From: Lactobacillus sp. 0.1XD8-4 | GTDB taxonomy: Bacteria; Bacillota; Bacilli; Lactobacillales; Lactobacillaceae | Assembly: GCF_009663775.1 (NCBI RefSeq) | Contig: NZ_RDBR01000019.1 | Coordinates: 1-39,770, forward strand | DNA: 39,770 nt | Direction of reading: 5' to 3' | Part shown: piece by piece, positions 1-9,458 of the stretch | Numbering within the stretch: the stretch's first letter is position 1 | How the letters are laid out: every line of letters starts with the position of its first letter | The notes under the pieces: model-generated | What the model was told of the DNA's origin: nothing | The model's database searches: none | The model's input: only the letters and a program-made list of their open reading frames with translations | Program-made: the position numbers and the translations under genes

Positions 1-41
1 AAAAAAAATACCTCCTACATTTTCGTAAGAAGTATTTTTAG
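1..41 (-). terminator. Intrinsic terminator of citR
   Basis: Read on the minus strand this follows the citR stop codon. The outer arms AAAAATAC (4-11) and GTATTTTT (32-39) pair, with a short inner TAC/GTA stem and two mismatches, and the run of A at 1-8 becomes a T-tract on the minus strand. The window edge may cut the T-tract. Confidence 0.6.
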
Positions 42-73
42 TCAACCATACCAGTTGACAGATATCCCTTTTT

Positions 74-1015
74 TTATAGTCTCTCTGTAATTCTTAGGGC
101 AATAGATTCAGTAAGAATTATATCGGTAAATAGACTCCCACGAAGTGCTCCAAGAACAGCCTGATATTTTGATTTTTGTTGGATAATAGCAAGTCTTTTT
201 GGAACATTGAGAATTTTATTTAATGGAATTGATAATGTCTTATCATCATTAGGATGAATTAAGAAATTTCCATTGATATCGTATGGACGACCAAATGCCA
301 TTCCAGCAACTTGGCTTAAATTAACTCCTTTAAATAGCAAATTTTTGCAATTATGCCAAGCAGGGATGCTATCAATTGACTGAAGAGTACCTAATCCGCA
401 AATAAGCATATCCATTCTATTGGCAACATCAAAGGCTTGAGTAAAAGCTGGCTCTGAGTATAGAGTGTTTCTTGCAGCGTTATTAAGAATATATAATGGT
501 CCGGGAATGGTGTAGTAAGGACAGTCATACTTAGAAGCGGCCTTTTGCACCATTCGCATTGAAGCGGCAGATGATTTATATTTCATATTTTCGCCCATGA
601 ATTGTGTGAAAGTTAGGTTATGTGATGTTTGTTTACTAAAGTAATCTAGTACATTATAGATAGTTTCTCCCCATGATAGTCCGATTACTTTATATTCCTT
701 TATAAGCGATTGGATTTGATTGGCTGCAAAATTAGCAATAATTTTATCGCGATCAAGGGGATTATTAGGGTCTTTGATAACATATATATTTTTTATATTA
801 AATTTTTGAGCTAGTTCATGTTCTAATTGTGCGTTTCGGTCGTATCCGGTATGAATATTAATATCAACTATTCCGCTAGAAAAAGCCTCGTCAAGATATT
901 TCATAATAAGGTATCTGCTTAAGCTATATTTTTTTGAAATATCACTAATTGCCATTTTACTGAGGTAATAATCTTGTGCAAGGTTACCTAGTAATTGTTG
1001 ATGTTGTGAATCCAT
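74..1015 (-). CDS. citR: SorC/DeoR-type transcriptional regulator of citrate genes (CitR-like)
   Basis: A 313-residue protein with an N-terminal helix-turn-helix (about residues 18-50, containing ISDISKKYSLSR) followed by a long sugar-binding-like effector domain with a GLSWGETIY segment, the usual plan of SorC-family regulators. It is transcribed divergently from the citrate lyase genes, 137 bases from citM. That arrangement matches CitR/CitI regulators of Weissella and Leuconostoc, which respond to citrate. The start is supported by an AAAGGA ribosome site just upstream on the minus strand. The family is seen from the sequence. The role as the local citrate-responsive regulator is inferred from position and homologues. 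Confidence 0.85.
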   Translation of the reverse strand: MDSQHQQLLGNLAQDYYLSKMAISDISKKYSLSRYLIMKYLDEAFSSGIVDINIHTGYDRNAQLEHELAQKFNIKNIYVIKDPNNPLDRDKIIANFAANQIQSLIKEYKVIGLSWGETIYNVLDYFSKQTSHNLTFTQFMGENMKYKSSAASMRMVQKAASKYDCPYYTIPGPLYILNNAARNTLYSEPAFTQAFDVANRMDMLICGLGTLQSIDSIPAWHNCKNLLFKGVNLSQVAGMAFGRPYDINGNFLIHPNDDKTLSIPLNKILNVPKRLAIIQQKSKYQAVLGALRGSLFTDIILTESIALRITERL

Positions 1016-1152
1016 TTTTTATATTCCTTTCGTGCTCATTTATTGTTAAAGTATAACATTATTTTTTAAATATTTTAAAAACTGGGTAAATATTTTAATT
1101 TTTTAAAAAAGATGGTAAGATATTAATAATGAAACGAGGAGGCTTTCGACAA
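1016..1152. promoter_or_regulatory. Divergent citR/citM promoter region with repeated AT-rich motif
   Basis: The sequence TAAATATTTTAA occurs exactly at 1067-1078 and again at 1087-1098, so the copies start 20 bp apart, two helical turns. Toward citM there is an extended -10 element, TG-G-TAAGAT, at 1113-1121, which puts the transcript start near 1128. Toward citR the -10 is TATACT (complement of 1050-1055) and its -35 region falls inside the first repeat. The repeats are therefore well placed for a regulator such as CitR. Binding is inferred. Confidence 0.5.
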
Positions 1153-2307
1153 ATGGAAGATGAAGAAATACTCTCAATGCATGCCAAAAACCAAGGTGTT
1201 CTTAACATTGCACCCCAATTTGAAGTGAAAAATAAAAAAGAACTGGGAGAAGCATACACGCCAGGGGTTGCTGTAATCTCTAAGCTCATTGAACGTTATC
1301 CTGAGCTTAAAGATAAGTATACTCTTAGTGGGAAATTAGTAGCACTAGTAACCGATGGATCAGCTGTCTTAGGCTTAGGAAATATTGGTCCCGCGGGAGG
1401 ACTTCCAGTTGTCGAAGGAAAAGCCTTACTATATAAAGATTTAGCAAACGTTAATGCCTTGCCTTTGACGGTTGAACAAGTTCCTGCTGATGAATTTGTT
1501 ACTACATTAAAAAATATGCAGGAATCATTTGCGGGATTTCATTTAGAAGATATAAAAGCTCCACGTTGTTTTGAAATCGAAGAAAAACTTTCTAAAGCAG
1601 TTAATATTCCAGTTTATCACGATGACCAAGAGGGAACAGCAATTGTTGTATTAGCTGGATTAATTAATGCAACTAAAGTAGTTAATAAAAACTTAAAAGA
1701 CCTTAAAGTTCTCATTAATGGAGTTGGTGCGTCTGGCGTTGCCACAGCTCGATTACTTTTTGCGGCAGGTATTAAAAATATTGCATTTGTTGATATTGAC
1801 GGACCAATTCACCCTAATAGTCAAAATTATAATCATTACCAAACTGATTTAGTGAAACAAAGCAGTGATCAAACAGTATACGAAAGTTTGAGCGATGCAA
1901 TAAAAGATCGCGATGTGTTTATCGGTCTTTCTGATGCTAATGTGTTAAGCAAAGAACAAATAAAAACAATGGCAGAAAATCCGATTGTTTTTGCTCTTGC
2001 AAATCCTAAACCAGAAATTGATCCGCAAATAGCAAAAGAAGCAGGTGTAGCTGTAATGGCAACTGGCTCTAGCCAATACCCGAATCAAGTAAATAATATT
2101 CTCGTATTTCCCGGGTTATATAAAGGGTTGCTATCAACAAACTTAAACAAGGTTGATTTTGGCCTTGAGATGGCAATTTCAGCTGGTCTAGCTAATATGA
2201 TTGTTAATCCCACAGCTGATAAAATTGTTCCCGGCGTATTTGATGATGGTGTTGTGACTACAGTAGCACAGGCAGTAAGGCATTATGCAGAAAAAATGAA
2301 AGATTAG
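1153..2307 (+). CDS. citM: NAD-dependent malic enzyme / oxaloacetate-decarboxylating CitM
   Basis: A 384-residue malic enzyme. Visible motifs are TDGSAVLGLGNIGP in the malic N-terminal domain, YHDDQEGTA with metal-binding acids, and a Rossmann segment INGVGASGVATARLL. As the first gene of a citrate lyase operon it most likely acts as CitM, a soluble decarboxylase turning the oxaloacetate released by citrate lyase into pyruvate; no membrane Oad complex is present nearby. An in-frame ATG at 1129 exists. The CGAGGAGG ribosome site at 1135-1142 lies ten bases before the ATG at 1153, and the predicted transcript start is near 1128, so 1153 is preferred. A malate-oxidising role cannot be excluded from sequence. 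Confidence 0.88.
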   Translation: MEDEEILSMHAKNQGVLNIAPQFEVKNKKELGEAYTPGVAVISKLIERYPELKDKYTLSGKLVALVTDGSAVLGLGNIGPAGGLPVVEGKALLYKDLANVNALPLTVEQVPADEFVTTLKNMQESFAGFHLEDIKAPRCFEIEEKLSKAVNIPVYHDDQEGTAIVVLAGLINATKVVNKNLKDLKVLINGVGASGVATARLLFAAGIKNIAFVDIDGPIHPNSQNYNHYQTDLVKQSSDQTVYESLSDAIKDRDVFIGLSDANVLSKEQIKTMAENPIVFALANPKPEIDPQIAKEAGVAVMATGSSQYPNQVNNILVFPGLYKGLLSTNLNKVDFGLEMAISAGLANMIVNPTADKIVPGVFDDGVVTTVAQAVRHYAEKMKD

Positions 2308-2317
2308 GGGAATTTTG

Positions 2318-3361
2318 ATGCAAGTTCGCGAAATAAACATTCATTTGAAGCGTAATTTTACTAAGTGGCAGAAATTCTTACAATTTAATGGTATTCAAAT
2401 TTTTTCGGAAAGCGAAACAGCCTCGATTGATAAGACATTCGTATGGGAAGAAAATGGCGATATTTTAGCAACAGGTTCAATTGCTGGAAATGTATTAAAA
2501 TATATTGCAATTTGTTCAAAAATACAGGGTCATGGCGAAACTTTTAATAGTTTAGTTAGTAAATTAGAAAACGAAGCTGCGATATTGGGGCGATTTCATC
2601 TGTTTGTTTTTACAAAGCCACAATATATTCAAAGCTTTCAATATGTTGGGTTTCATGAACTAGCAAGAGTAGAGCAAGGAGCTATTTTAGAAAGCGGAAC
2701 GCCTAATATTCATGATTATATTTCATCTTTACCACATTTTGATAATCAAAATAGTAGTAAAGTTGCTGGAATCGTAATGAATGCTAATCCTTTTACCAAG
2801 GGACACCGTTATTTGGTTGAAACAGCAAGTAACGAAAATGATCATGTATATATTTTTGTTGTTAGTGAAGATGTTTCTATTTTTTCTTTTACTGAACGCT
2901 ATGAATTAGTTAAAGCTGGAACAGCGGATTTGCCAAATGTAACTGTTGTTCCAGGAAAAGAATATATGGTTAGTTATGCAACATTTCCAGCATATTTTCT
3001 GAAAGATGATCAAAATGTTGGACGATTTCAAGCCTCACTTGATGGAACCCTTTTTAAGAATCAAATTGCAAAACCGCTTAATATAACGAGACGGTATTTA
3101 GGTAAAGAACCATATTCTAAGACAACAGATGTATATAATGAAGAATTAACTAGGGTTCTACCACCTGATGTTGAAGTAAAAATAATTGATCGAAAGCAAA
3201 CTGAAGATCAAAATATTATTTCAGCAACGAAGGTACGAGCAGCAATTGCTAATGACAACATTACGTTAGTAGAAAAGTATGTTCCTAATACGACGCTCGA
3301 ATTTATAAAAAATAACTGGTCTGAGCTTCGGACTCGGCTAAAGGAAGGAAGTATTAAATAA
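2318..3361 (+). CDS. citC: [Citrate (pro-3S)-lyase] ligase CitC
   Basis: A 347-residue protein that acetylates the thiol of the citrate lyase prosthetic group on CitD using acetate and ATP, activating the enzyme. The C-terminal nucleotidyltransferase fold shows the HxGH-like signature NANPFTKGH near residue 155, and the N-terminal third looks like an acetyltransferase-type domain. A TTG lies one codon earlier at 2315, but the ATG at 2318 fits the TAGGGGA ribosome site at 2305-2311. The stop TAA shares its last A with the ATG of citD, so translation is probably coupled. Confidence 0.93.
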   Translation: MQVREINIHLKRNFTKWQKFLQFNGIQIFSESETASIDKTFVWEENGDILATGSIAGNVLKYIAICSKIQGHGETFNSLVSKLENEAAILGRFHLFVFTKPQYIQSFQYVGFHELARVEQGAILESGTPNIHDYISSLPHFDNQNSSKVAGIVMNANPFTKGHRYLVETASNENDHVYIFVVSEDVSIFSFTERYELVKAGTADLPNVTVVPGKEYMVSYATFPAYFLKDDQNVGRFQASLDGTLFKNQIAKPLNITRRYLGKEPYSKTTDVYNEELTRVLPPDVEVKIIDRKQTEDQNIISATKVRAAIANDNITLVEKYVPNTTLEFIKNNWSELRTRLKEGSIK

Positions 3362-3654
3362 TGGATGTTAAGAAGACTGCATTAGCAGGAACTTTGGAAT
3401 CTTCCGATATTCAAATTACTTTGAGCCAAGGTAATAATGGTATCAGCATTGATTTAGATTCCTCAGTAGAAGAACTTTATGGTGATCAGATTCGTAAGGT
3501 GATTACTGATACTTTGACTGCTTATGGGATTGACAATGCCAATGTTAAAGCTGTAGATAAAGGAGCTTTAGATTGTGTGATTAAAGCACGGACAATGGCT
3601 GCTGCTCAACGTGCACTTGATACAGCAGACCAACCAGACTGGGAGGTATTTTAA
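3361..3654 (+). CDS. citD: Citrate lyase acyl carrier protein (gamma subunit)
   Basis: A 97-residue protein, the normal length for CitD. The motif GTLESSD includes Ser14, the position that carries the 2'-(5''-phosphoribosyl)-3'-dephospho-CoA prosthetic group in the characterised Klebsiella protein. It carries the acetyl and citryl intermediates between CitF and CitE. It overlaps citC by one base and is followed by citE after two bases, so it sits in the middle of the operon. Prosthetic group synthesis and attachment are provided by citXG downstream. Confidence 0.95.
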   Translation: MDVKKTALAGTLESSDIQITLSQGNNGISIDLDSSVEELYGDQIRKVITDTLTAYGIDNANVKAVDKGALDCVIKARTMAAAQRALDTADQPDWEVF

Positions 3655-3656
3655 GG

Positions 3657-4562
3657 ATGGAAGAACGTTTACGTCGAACAATGATGTTTGTTCCAGGTAA
3701 CAATGCCGGAATGGTAAAGGATGCTGGTATTTATGGCGCCGACTCCATTATGTTTGACTTGGAAGATTCAGTTTCTATGGCAGAAAAAGATGCTGCTCGG
3801 ATGCTTGTTTATCAAGCCCTTCAAACACAGGATTATGGTGATTCGGAATTAGTTGTTCGTGTTAATGGAATTGATACGCCATTTTTCAAAAATGACGTTT
3901 TTGCAATGGTAAAAGCTGGTATTCAAGTTGTTCGGTTACCAAAAGTCGAATCTGCTCAAATGATGCTTGATCTTGTAAAAGTCGTTGAAGAAGCAGAAAA
4001 TAAATTTGGTATCGAGCCAGGAACGACGCATGTTATGGCAGCCATTGAAAGTGCTAAGGGAGTATTAAACGCTCCTGAAATCGCGGCAAGTACTGACCGT
4101 ATGATTGGGTTAGCTCTTTCCGCAGAAGACTACACTACTGATATGAAGACTCACCGTTACCCTGATGGCGCTGAACTTGAATTTGCGCGGAATATGATTC
4201 TTCATGCCGCTCGTGCCGCAGGAATTGCTGCATTTGATACAGTATTTACAAACATGAATGACATTGAAGGATTTAAACGTGAAACCGAACATATTCATGA
4301 ATTAGGATTTGATGGTAAATCTCTTGTTAACCCACGGCAGATTGACTGGGTAAATAAAATTTATGAACCAACTAAGAAAGAAATCGAAAATGCATTAGAT
4401 GTTGAAGCTGCAATTGAAGAAGCTCATCAAAAAGGTTCAGGTGTTATTTCAATGAATGGTCAAATGGTTGACCGTCCCGTTGTACTACGGGCACAACGGG
4501 TCATTCGATTAGCTAAGGCATCTAACTTAATCAATGAGGAGGGTGAATACATTGAAAAATAA
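3657..4562 (+). CDS. citE: Citrate lyase beta subunit (citryl-CoA lyase)
   Basis: A 301-residue HpcH/HpaI-type aldolase. It shows [10 protein letters not shown] near the start, the acidic metal and substrate segment [11 protein letters not shown] around residue 30, [10 protein letters not shown] near 63 and the [10 protein letters not shown] strand near 125. It cleaves citryl-ACP into acetyl-ACP and oxaloacetate. GGAGG lies about eleven bases before the ATG, inside the end of citD. Its last codons overlap the start of citF by eleven bases. Length and motifs are complete, so the enzyme should be functional. Confidence 0.95.
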   Translation: MEERLRRTMMFVPGNNAGMVKDAGIYGADSIMFDLEDSVSMAEKDAARMLVYQALQTQDYGDSELVVRVNGIDTPFFKNDVFAMVKAGIQVVRLPKVESAQMMLDLVKVVEEAENKFGIEPGTTHVMAAIESAKGVLNAPEIAASTDRMIGLALSAEDYTTDMKTHRYPDGAELEFARNMILHAARAAGIAAFDTVFTNMNDIEGFKRETEHIHELGFDGKSLVNPRQIDWVNKIYEPTKKEIENALDVEAAIEEAHQKGSGVISMNGQMVDRPVVLRAQRVIRLAKASNLINEEGEYIEK

Positions 4563-6090
4563 AGCCGGTCGCGAAATTTCAGATGAAATCTTAAATTCAA
4601 CAAACTACAAGCCATTTGAAACTACTGAAATTGGCCATCCTATTGTCCATTATACTGGTCATGACGTTCGTGTAACTAAAGGGGATGACAAGTTAGTTGA
4701 TTCATTAGATGATGTAATTAAGAATAACTTGAAGGATGGAATGACAATTTCATTCCACCACCATTTCCGTAATGGTGATTTTGTCTTTAACATGGTAATG
4801 GATAAAATTATCAAGATGGGTTACAAGAATCTGACTTTAGCCCCATCATCATTGACTGGAGTTATGAACGATAAAGTAATTGAAGCTATTAAAGCTGGTA
4901 CGATTACTAATATTACTAGTTCTGGTATGCGGGGAAGCCTGGGAGAAGCCGTTTCTCATGGTTTATTGAAGAATCCAGTAATTTTCCGTTCACATGGTAA
5001 TCGAGCTCGTTCAATTGAAAATGGAAACATTAAAATTGATGTTGCTTTTATCGGTGTTCCAAATTCTGACCGAATGGGGAATGCTAATGGTATGAATGGG
5101 GAATCAGCTCTTGGTTCACTTGGTTATGCTCTCGTTGATGCAAAGTACGCAAACAAAGTAGTGTTAATTACAGATACTATTGCTGACTACCCTAACACTC
5201 CTGCTTCTATTCAACAAACACAAGTTGATTATGTTGTAAAAGTAGATAAGGTAGGCGATCCGGATCGGATTGGTAGTGGTGCTACTCGTTTTACAAAGGA
5301 CCCTAAAGAATTAAAGATTGCTAAAATGGTTAATAATGTAATCGTTAATTCTCCTTACTTTAAAGAAGGCTTTTCATTCCAAACAGGTACTGGTGGAGCT
5401 GCCTTAGCTGTTACTCGTTTCCTTCGTCAGGCAATGTTAGATAATAATATTACTGCTTCCTTTACCTGCGGTGGAACAACTTCTCCTATTGTTAAACTTT
5501 TAGAAGAAGGATTAGTTAAGAAGGTTATGGATGTTCAAGACTTTGATAAAGGTGCAGCTTCAAGCATGAAGAGTAATCCGGGTCAAATTGAAATTGATGG
5601 TTCTTGGTACGCTGATCCAGATAACAAGGGCGCGATGGTTGATCAATTAGACGTTGCGATTCTTTCGGCTTTAGAGATTGATACTGATTTCAATGTAAAT
5701 GTTTTAACTGGTTCTAACAGTGAAATTCGTGGGGCTGTTGGTGGTCACCAAGATGCCGGTACTGCAAAGATGACAATTATTTCTGCACCATTAACTCGTG
5801 GTCGGATTGCAACAATTGTTCCAGCGGTTAACTCAATAACTACTCCTGGTTCATCAATTGATGTGGTGGTTACTGAAGTTGGTGTTGCTGTAAATCCTGC
5901 ACGTAAAGATTTAATTGCAGCTTTTAAGAATGTACCAAGCATTCCGCTAGTTTCAATTGACGAATTACAACAACGTGCAGAAAAGATTGTTGGAAAACCA
6001 GCAAAGATTGAATATACTGATCGGACAGTAGCACTTGTTGAATATCGTGATGGGACTTTAATTGATGAAATTAAACAAATTAAGGACTAA
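4552..6090 (+). CDS. citF: Citrate lyase alpha subunit (citrate:acetyl-ACP transferase)
   Basis: A 512-residue CitF, the normal length. It exchanges acetyl-ACP and citrate to form citryl-ACP and free acetate. Glycine-rich CoA-transferase-type segments such as [19 protein letters not shown] and [17 protein letters not shown] are clear. An in-frame ATG at 4534 exists, but a strong GAGGAGGG ribosome site at 4537-4543 points to the TTG at 4552, giving an N-terminus (M)KNKAGREIS typical of the family. The gene overlaps citE by eleven bases and ends before a terminator, closing the citMCDEF unit. Confidence 0.93.
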   Translation: MKNKAGREISDEILNSTNYKPFETTEIGHPIVHYTGHDVRVTKGDDKLVDSLDDVIKNNLKDGMTISFHHHFRNGDFVFNMVMDKIIKMGYKNLTLAPSSLTGVMNDKVIEAIKAGTITNITSSGMRGSLGEAVSHGLLKNPVIFRSHGNRARSIENGNIKIDVAFIGVPNSDRMGNANGMNGESALGSLGYALVDAKYANKVVLITDTIADYPNTPASIQQTQVDYVVKVDKVGDPDRIGSGATRFTKDPKELKIAKMVNNVIVNSPYFKEGFSFQTGTGGAALAVTRFLRQAMLDNNITASFTCGGTTSPIVKLLEEGLVKKVMDVQDFDKGAASSMKSNPGQIEIDGSWYADPDNKGAMVDQLDVAILSALEIDTDFNVNVLTGSNSEIRGAVGGHQDAGTAKMTIISAPLTRGRIATIVPAVNSITTPGSSIDVVVTEVGVAVNPARKDLIAAFKNVPSIPLVSIDELQQRAEKIVGKPAKIEYTDRTVALVEYRDGTLIDEIKQIKD

Positions 6091-6105
6091 TTACGAATAG
6101 AAATT

Positions 6106-6134
6106 GCGGTACTAGTTTTCTGGTGCCGTTTTTT
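6106..6134 (+). terminator. Terminator after citF
   Basis: CGGTACTAG (6107-6115) pairs with CTGGTGCCG (6120-6128) as a nine-base stem with two G-T pairs and a TTTT loop, followed by six T. It separates citMCDEF from citXG, though partial read-through is likely. Confidence 0.8.
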
Positions 6135-6145
6135 ATATCTATTAT

Positions 6146-6154
6146 TGTTATAAT
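6146..6154 (+). promoter_or_regulatory. Extended -10 promoter of citXG
   Basis: TG-T-TATAAT is a perfect extended -10 element about 33 bases before the citXG start, directly behind the citF terminator. No good -35 is seen, which is usual for extended -10 promoters. It suggests citXG has its own start in addition to read-through. Confidence 0.55.
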
Positions 6155-6186
6155 TAGTGTTAGATTTTTAAGCTTGAGGAGTTAAT

Positions 6187-7605
6187 ATGCAAACTATTTT
6201 TGATCATGGCAAATATCAAGATATTATTGCTGTCTTACAAAATAAAGATGAACGTGTTGCAGTGCAAAATCAATTGTTAAAATGCAATCCATCAATGACT
6301 GTTGTAGCAGCTAAATTAAATATTCCTGGGCCAATAAAAAATAATAGTGAAATAGAATCTTTTTTTGCAGCTGGTTTAAGTAAATTTGAAGAGATATTAT
6401 TAGAGACTGGTTTTAACTTTATTTGTAAGAAAGAATGGTTAGATAAAGATACTGGTCCAGAAAGATTTTATCTTGTTCAGGCATCTGCAATCGAAATAAA
6501 GGCATGTACAAGTCGATTTGAAGAATTAAAACCTAGTTATCGTTTGTTTGATTTAGATGTGTTAACTAATAATAATGGTGTGATAAAAGTACTTTCTAGG
6601 TCAGATGCAGATCAACCAGCTAGGAAATGTCTAATCTGTGGACGTCCAGCAAAAGAATGTGGTCGATCCCGTCGCCATTCTGTTGAAGATTTGCAAAGAA
6701 AAGTAAGTATATTAATTTCTACAAATTTATTACAATGTGAAAAAGAGAAAATGGCTAATTGGTTGACGCAATTAGCCCTGCAGGCTCTATTATATGAAGT
6801 TTCTGCTTGGCCTAAGCCAGGCTTGGTTGATCCCGTTGAACATGGGGCACATTTAGACATGGACATTTTTACTTTTATTAATAGTTCAGTTAGTTTGCGT
6901 AATTATCTCCATCAAGCGGCATTGATTGGGACAATGAGTCGATCTGATGATTTGTCTTTGCTATTTGAGGAATTACGAGAATATGGTAAGCGAGCAGAAA
7001 AAAAGATGTTTTCTGTTACAGACAATGTTAATACTCATAAAGGGGCAATTTTTTCTTTAGGAGTAATTGTTACAGCTGTAGGGTATAGTTTGCAACATTT
7101 GCAAAAATTTGATCCTGATAATATTCAGACAATAATTAAGCATATGCTGGTAAATTTAATTAACGATGATTTAAAACATCTCGAGCAAAAAGAGTATCTA
7201 ACTGCAGGTGAAAAACAATATTTGAAATATGGTCTTTCGGGAATTCGCGGTGAAGCACATGCAGGCTATCCCACAGTATTTAAATATGGTTTGCCAACTT
7301 TATTAACTTCAGTTGGTGACTGGAATAGTCGTATCTTAATGACTTTTTTAGAATTAGCACTGCATATTGAAGATTCAACGTTAATTAAAAGGGCAGGAAC
7401 TCTAACAATCCAACAATGGAAAAATAAGGAAATTAAAGAATGCTTATCACTAGGTGGAATAGAAACTGAGGCGGGATGGAAAAAGCTAAATGAAATTGAA
7501 AAAAAGTTTAGCCAACAAAATTTAAGTCTTGGAGGGACAGCTGATTTATTAATAGTTACAATCTTTTTAGGTTTAGTAAAAGAAGGGATGCCTGATGGAT
7601 TTTAA
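6187..7605 (+). CDS. citXG: Fused CitX-CitG: holo-citrate lyase synthase and triphosphoribosyl-dephospho-CoA synthase
   Basis: A 472-residue fusion. Residues 1 to about 180 resemble CitX, which transfers the prosthetic group to CitD (RLFDLDVL, and a cysteine-rich RKCLICGRPAKECGRSRRHS tail). Residues from about 190 to the end resemble CitG, which makes 2'-(5''-triphosphoribosyl)-3'-dephospho-CoA from ATP and dephospho-CoA (WPKPGLVDPVEHGAHLDMD, NTHKGAIFSLG, GIRGEAHAGYPT). Such fusions are known in other citrate fermenters, including Haemophilus and some lactobacilli. GAGGAG lies just upstream of the ATG. It overlaps the following hydrolase gene by eleven bases. Confidence 0.92.
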   Translation: MQTIFDHGKYQDIIAVLQNKDERVAVQNQLLKCNPSMTVVAAKLNIPGPIKNNSEIESFFAAGLSKFEEILLETGFNFICKKEWLDKDTGPERFYLVQASAIEIKACTSRFEELKPSYRLFDLDVLTNNNGVIKVLSRSDADQPARKCLICGRPAKECGRSRRHSVEDLQRKVSILISTNLLQCEKEKMANWLTQLALQALLYEVSAWPKPGLVDPVEHGAHLDMDIFTFINSSVSLRNYLHQAALIGTMSRSDDLSLLFEELREYGKRAEKKMFSVTDNVNTHKGAIFSLGVIVTAVGYSLQHLQKFDPDNIQTIIKHMLVNLINDDLKHLEQKEYLTAGEKQYLKYGLSGIRGEAHAGYPTVFKYGLPTLLTSVGDWNSRILMTFLELALHIEDSTLIKRAGTLTIQQWKNKEIKECLSLGGIETEAGWKKLNEIEKKFSQQNLSLGGTADLLIVTIFLGLVKEGMPDGF

Positions 7606-8383
7606 AACAAGTGATGGGATAAAGATTAATTACTATGTTTATGGTACAGGACAGCCAGTAGTGTTAATCCATGGTTTTGGAGGATATCAGCAAATATGGT
7701 GTTTACAGGTAAAAAATTTGTTAGATCAAGGTTACCAAGTAATCACATATGATCAGCGAAATCATGGTGCATCAACTAGAGATGAAAGTTTAGATTCTGT
7801 TGAACCATTGATAAAAGATTTATATGAGTTATTAAACTTTTTGCAATTAAAGAAACCTTTTTTAATCGGACATTCTATGGGAGCATCAATAATATATGGA
7901 TTTTTAAGTACTTATCCTGAATTTCCCTTAAGTGGTGTAATTTCCGTGGATCAATCACCTAAAATGATTAATACGCCTACATGGCACTACGGATATATGG
8001 ATGTTACACGGGCATCCTACAAGTTAAAACTAAAGGAGCATGGCAATGTTCGTGAAACATTAAATGGGGTTCCTCGGCAAGTAATATCAAAACTTGAGCC
8101 GGAAAAAGAAATGTTTCCTTTTGTTCGAGCGGAAAATTTACCATTGCTTTACGATCATGCTAAACGTGATTGGCGCTCAACGCTTGCGCAAACAAATATT
8201 CCAATTTTATTGGTAACAGCAAATCAAAGTCCATATTTTAATGGCGAATTTGCAGATGTAATGTGTGAGGAAAATTCAGAAGTTATAACTCATGAGGCAG
8301 TTGATCAAAGCGGACATGTCATAATGGCTGAGCAGGCGGAAAAATTTAATGATTTAATGGATAAATACTTACGAGAACACTAA
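7595..8383 (+). CDS. Alpha/beta hydrolase
   Basis: A 262-residue single-domain alpha/beta hydrolase. It has the oxyanion-hole segment VLIHGFGG near residue 27, the nucleophile elbow GHSMGAS with Ser near residue 94, and a C-terminal QSGHVIMAEQ with the likely catalytic His. Such proteins are small esterases, lipases or acyltransferases; the substrate cannot be read from the sequence. The start overlaps the end of citXG, so it is co-translated with the citrate lyase cofactor gene. A role in citrate metabolism is possible but unproven. A terminator follows. Confidence 0.85.
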   Translation: MDFKTSDGIKINYYVYGTGQPVVLIHGFGGYQQIWCLQVKNLLDQGYQVITYDQRNHGASTRDESLDSVEPLIKDLYELLNFLQLKKPFLIGHSMGASIIYGFLSTYPEFPLSGVISVDQSPKMINTPTWHYGYMDVTRASYKLKLKEHGNVRETLNGVPRQVISKLEPEKEMFPFVRAENLPLLYDHAKRDWRSTLAQTNIPILLVTANQSPYFNGEFADVMCEENSEVITHEAVDQSGHVIMAEQAEKFNDLMDKYLREH

Positions 8384-8404
8384 TAAATTTGCTTTTATAA
8401 AATC

Positions 8405-8445
8405 AGCTACCCGATAAATCTGCATATTTGTCGGGTGCTTTTTTG
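8405..8445 (+). terminator. Terminator of the citrate cluster
   Basis: ACCCGATAAA (8409-8418) pairs with TTTGTCGGGT (8427-8436) with one G-T pair, flanked by AGC/GCT, and is followed by TTTTTT. A strong intrinsic terminator. Confidence 0.9.
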
Positions 8446-8522
8446 TTATAATTCTATTTTGTATTCAGTGAAAATTTGACGTAAGATAAAGATATTATTT
8501 AGTTTAAGAAAGGGTTAAGACG

Positions 8523-9410
8523 ATGAACACTCGTGATTTACAATATTTTGTTATGTTGGTAAAACTGAAAAATTATACCCAAGTAGCAAATTACTTTAAT
8601 GTCTCCCAACCCAGTATTACTCAAGCGATTCGTCGCCTTGAACAAGAATTTGACACCAAACTGGTGCGTAAAGACCGCGTTCATCGAGATGAGATGATTA
8701 CACGTAGCGGTCAATTGCTATATAAAAAGGCACTTGCAATAAACAATAAAATTGATATTGCTCATCAAGAAATCGTTCGCTCTGATCAGCGACAGATTAA
8801 ATTTGGGTTACCGCCGATAATTGGGAAAATGTATATCTCACAGATTGTTGGGAATTTTTCTAAGAGCCTTTTACAGCGAATAAGAATAGTTTCGGTTGGT
8901 TCTCATGACCTTTTAGCGCAATTACAAGCCGGCAAATTAGATATTGCAATGCTGGGATCAACTGCACCGATTAATCAGCTGGGAATTTTTGCGGAATTAA
9001 TTACAACAAGACCGTTTAGTGTAATTGTAAGCACTGATAATCCGCTTGCCAAACGAAAACAAGTTAGTTTCCGTGATTTAACAAATGAATTATTTATTAA
9101 TTATGACCAACAATATGTTCACAAGGCGGCGTTTCAAGCTTATTGTACCTATGCACAGATAAAACCGCGAACGGCAGTATACAAAGTTCCTAATATTTCG
9201 TGGATCAAGGAATTGGTTCGCCAAAATAAAGGTATCAGTTTAATGGTTGAGGACGCGGTTAAAGATGAACCGGGAATTGTAGCCTTAAAGATAACTGACC
9301 CGATTCCAGAAAAATTCTATATATCGGTTGCAACGCGTGAAGATTATATTTTGAGTGCGGACGAACAGCAATTAGTTTCACAACTAAAGAAAATTACCCC
9401 CAAAGCTTGA
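8523..9410 (+). CDS. LysR-family transcriptional regulator (MleR-like)
   Basis: A 295-residue LysR-type regulator. The N-terminal winged helix-turn-helix (residues 1-60) reads NTRDLQYFVMLVKLKNYTQVA then NVSQPSITQAIRRLEQEF; the rest is a periplasmic-binding-like effector domain. Length and overall sequence resemble MleR, the malolactic regulator, but no malolactic enzyme gene is present in the window, so that name is only a suggestion. The next gene on the same strand is an exporter with a TATAAT -10 at 9420-9425, so the regulator may control it; LysR genes more often control a divergent neighbour. Confidence 0.88.
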   Translation: MNTRDLQYFVMLVKLKNYTQVANYFNVSQPSITQAIRRLEQEFDTKLVRKDRVHRDEMITRSGQLLYKKALAINNKIDIAHQEIVRSDQRQIKFGLPPIIGKMYISQIVGNFSKSLLQRIRIVSVGSHDLLAQLQAGKLDIAMLGSTAPINQLGIFAELITTRPFSVIVSTDNPLAKRKQVSFRDLTNELFINYDQQYVHKAAFQAYCTYAQIKPRTAVYKVPNISWIKELVRQNKGISLMVEDAVKDEPGIVALKITDPIPEKFYISVATREDYILSADEQQLVSQLKKITPKA

Positions 9411-9458
9411 CAACCGCCGTATAATAGTTAGGAGAATTGATGAAGGAGTTTGATTGGC

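Noticed and set aside
1129-1152. Upstream ATG of citM at 1129
   Set aside because: It has no ribosome site and lies at the predicted transcript start; the strong site at 1135-1142 serves the ATG at 1153.
4110-4298. Minus-strand open frame inside citE
   Set aside because: It is antisense to a complete, conserved citrate lyase gene and has no supporting features. Many similar antisense frames in this window were dropped for the same reason.
9407-9425. TTGACA followed by TATAAT before the fused ThrE gene
   Set aside because: The two hexamers are only seven bases apart, so they cannot form one promoter. The TATAAT alone may still act as a -10.
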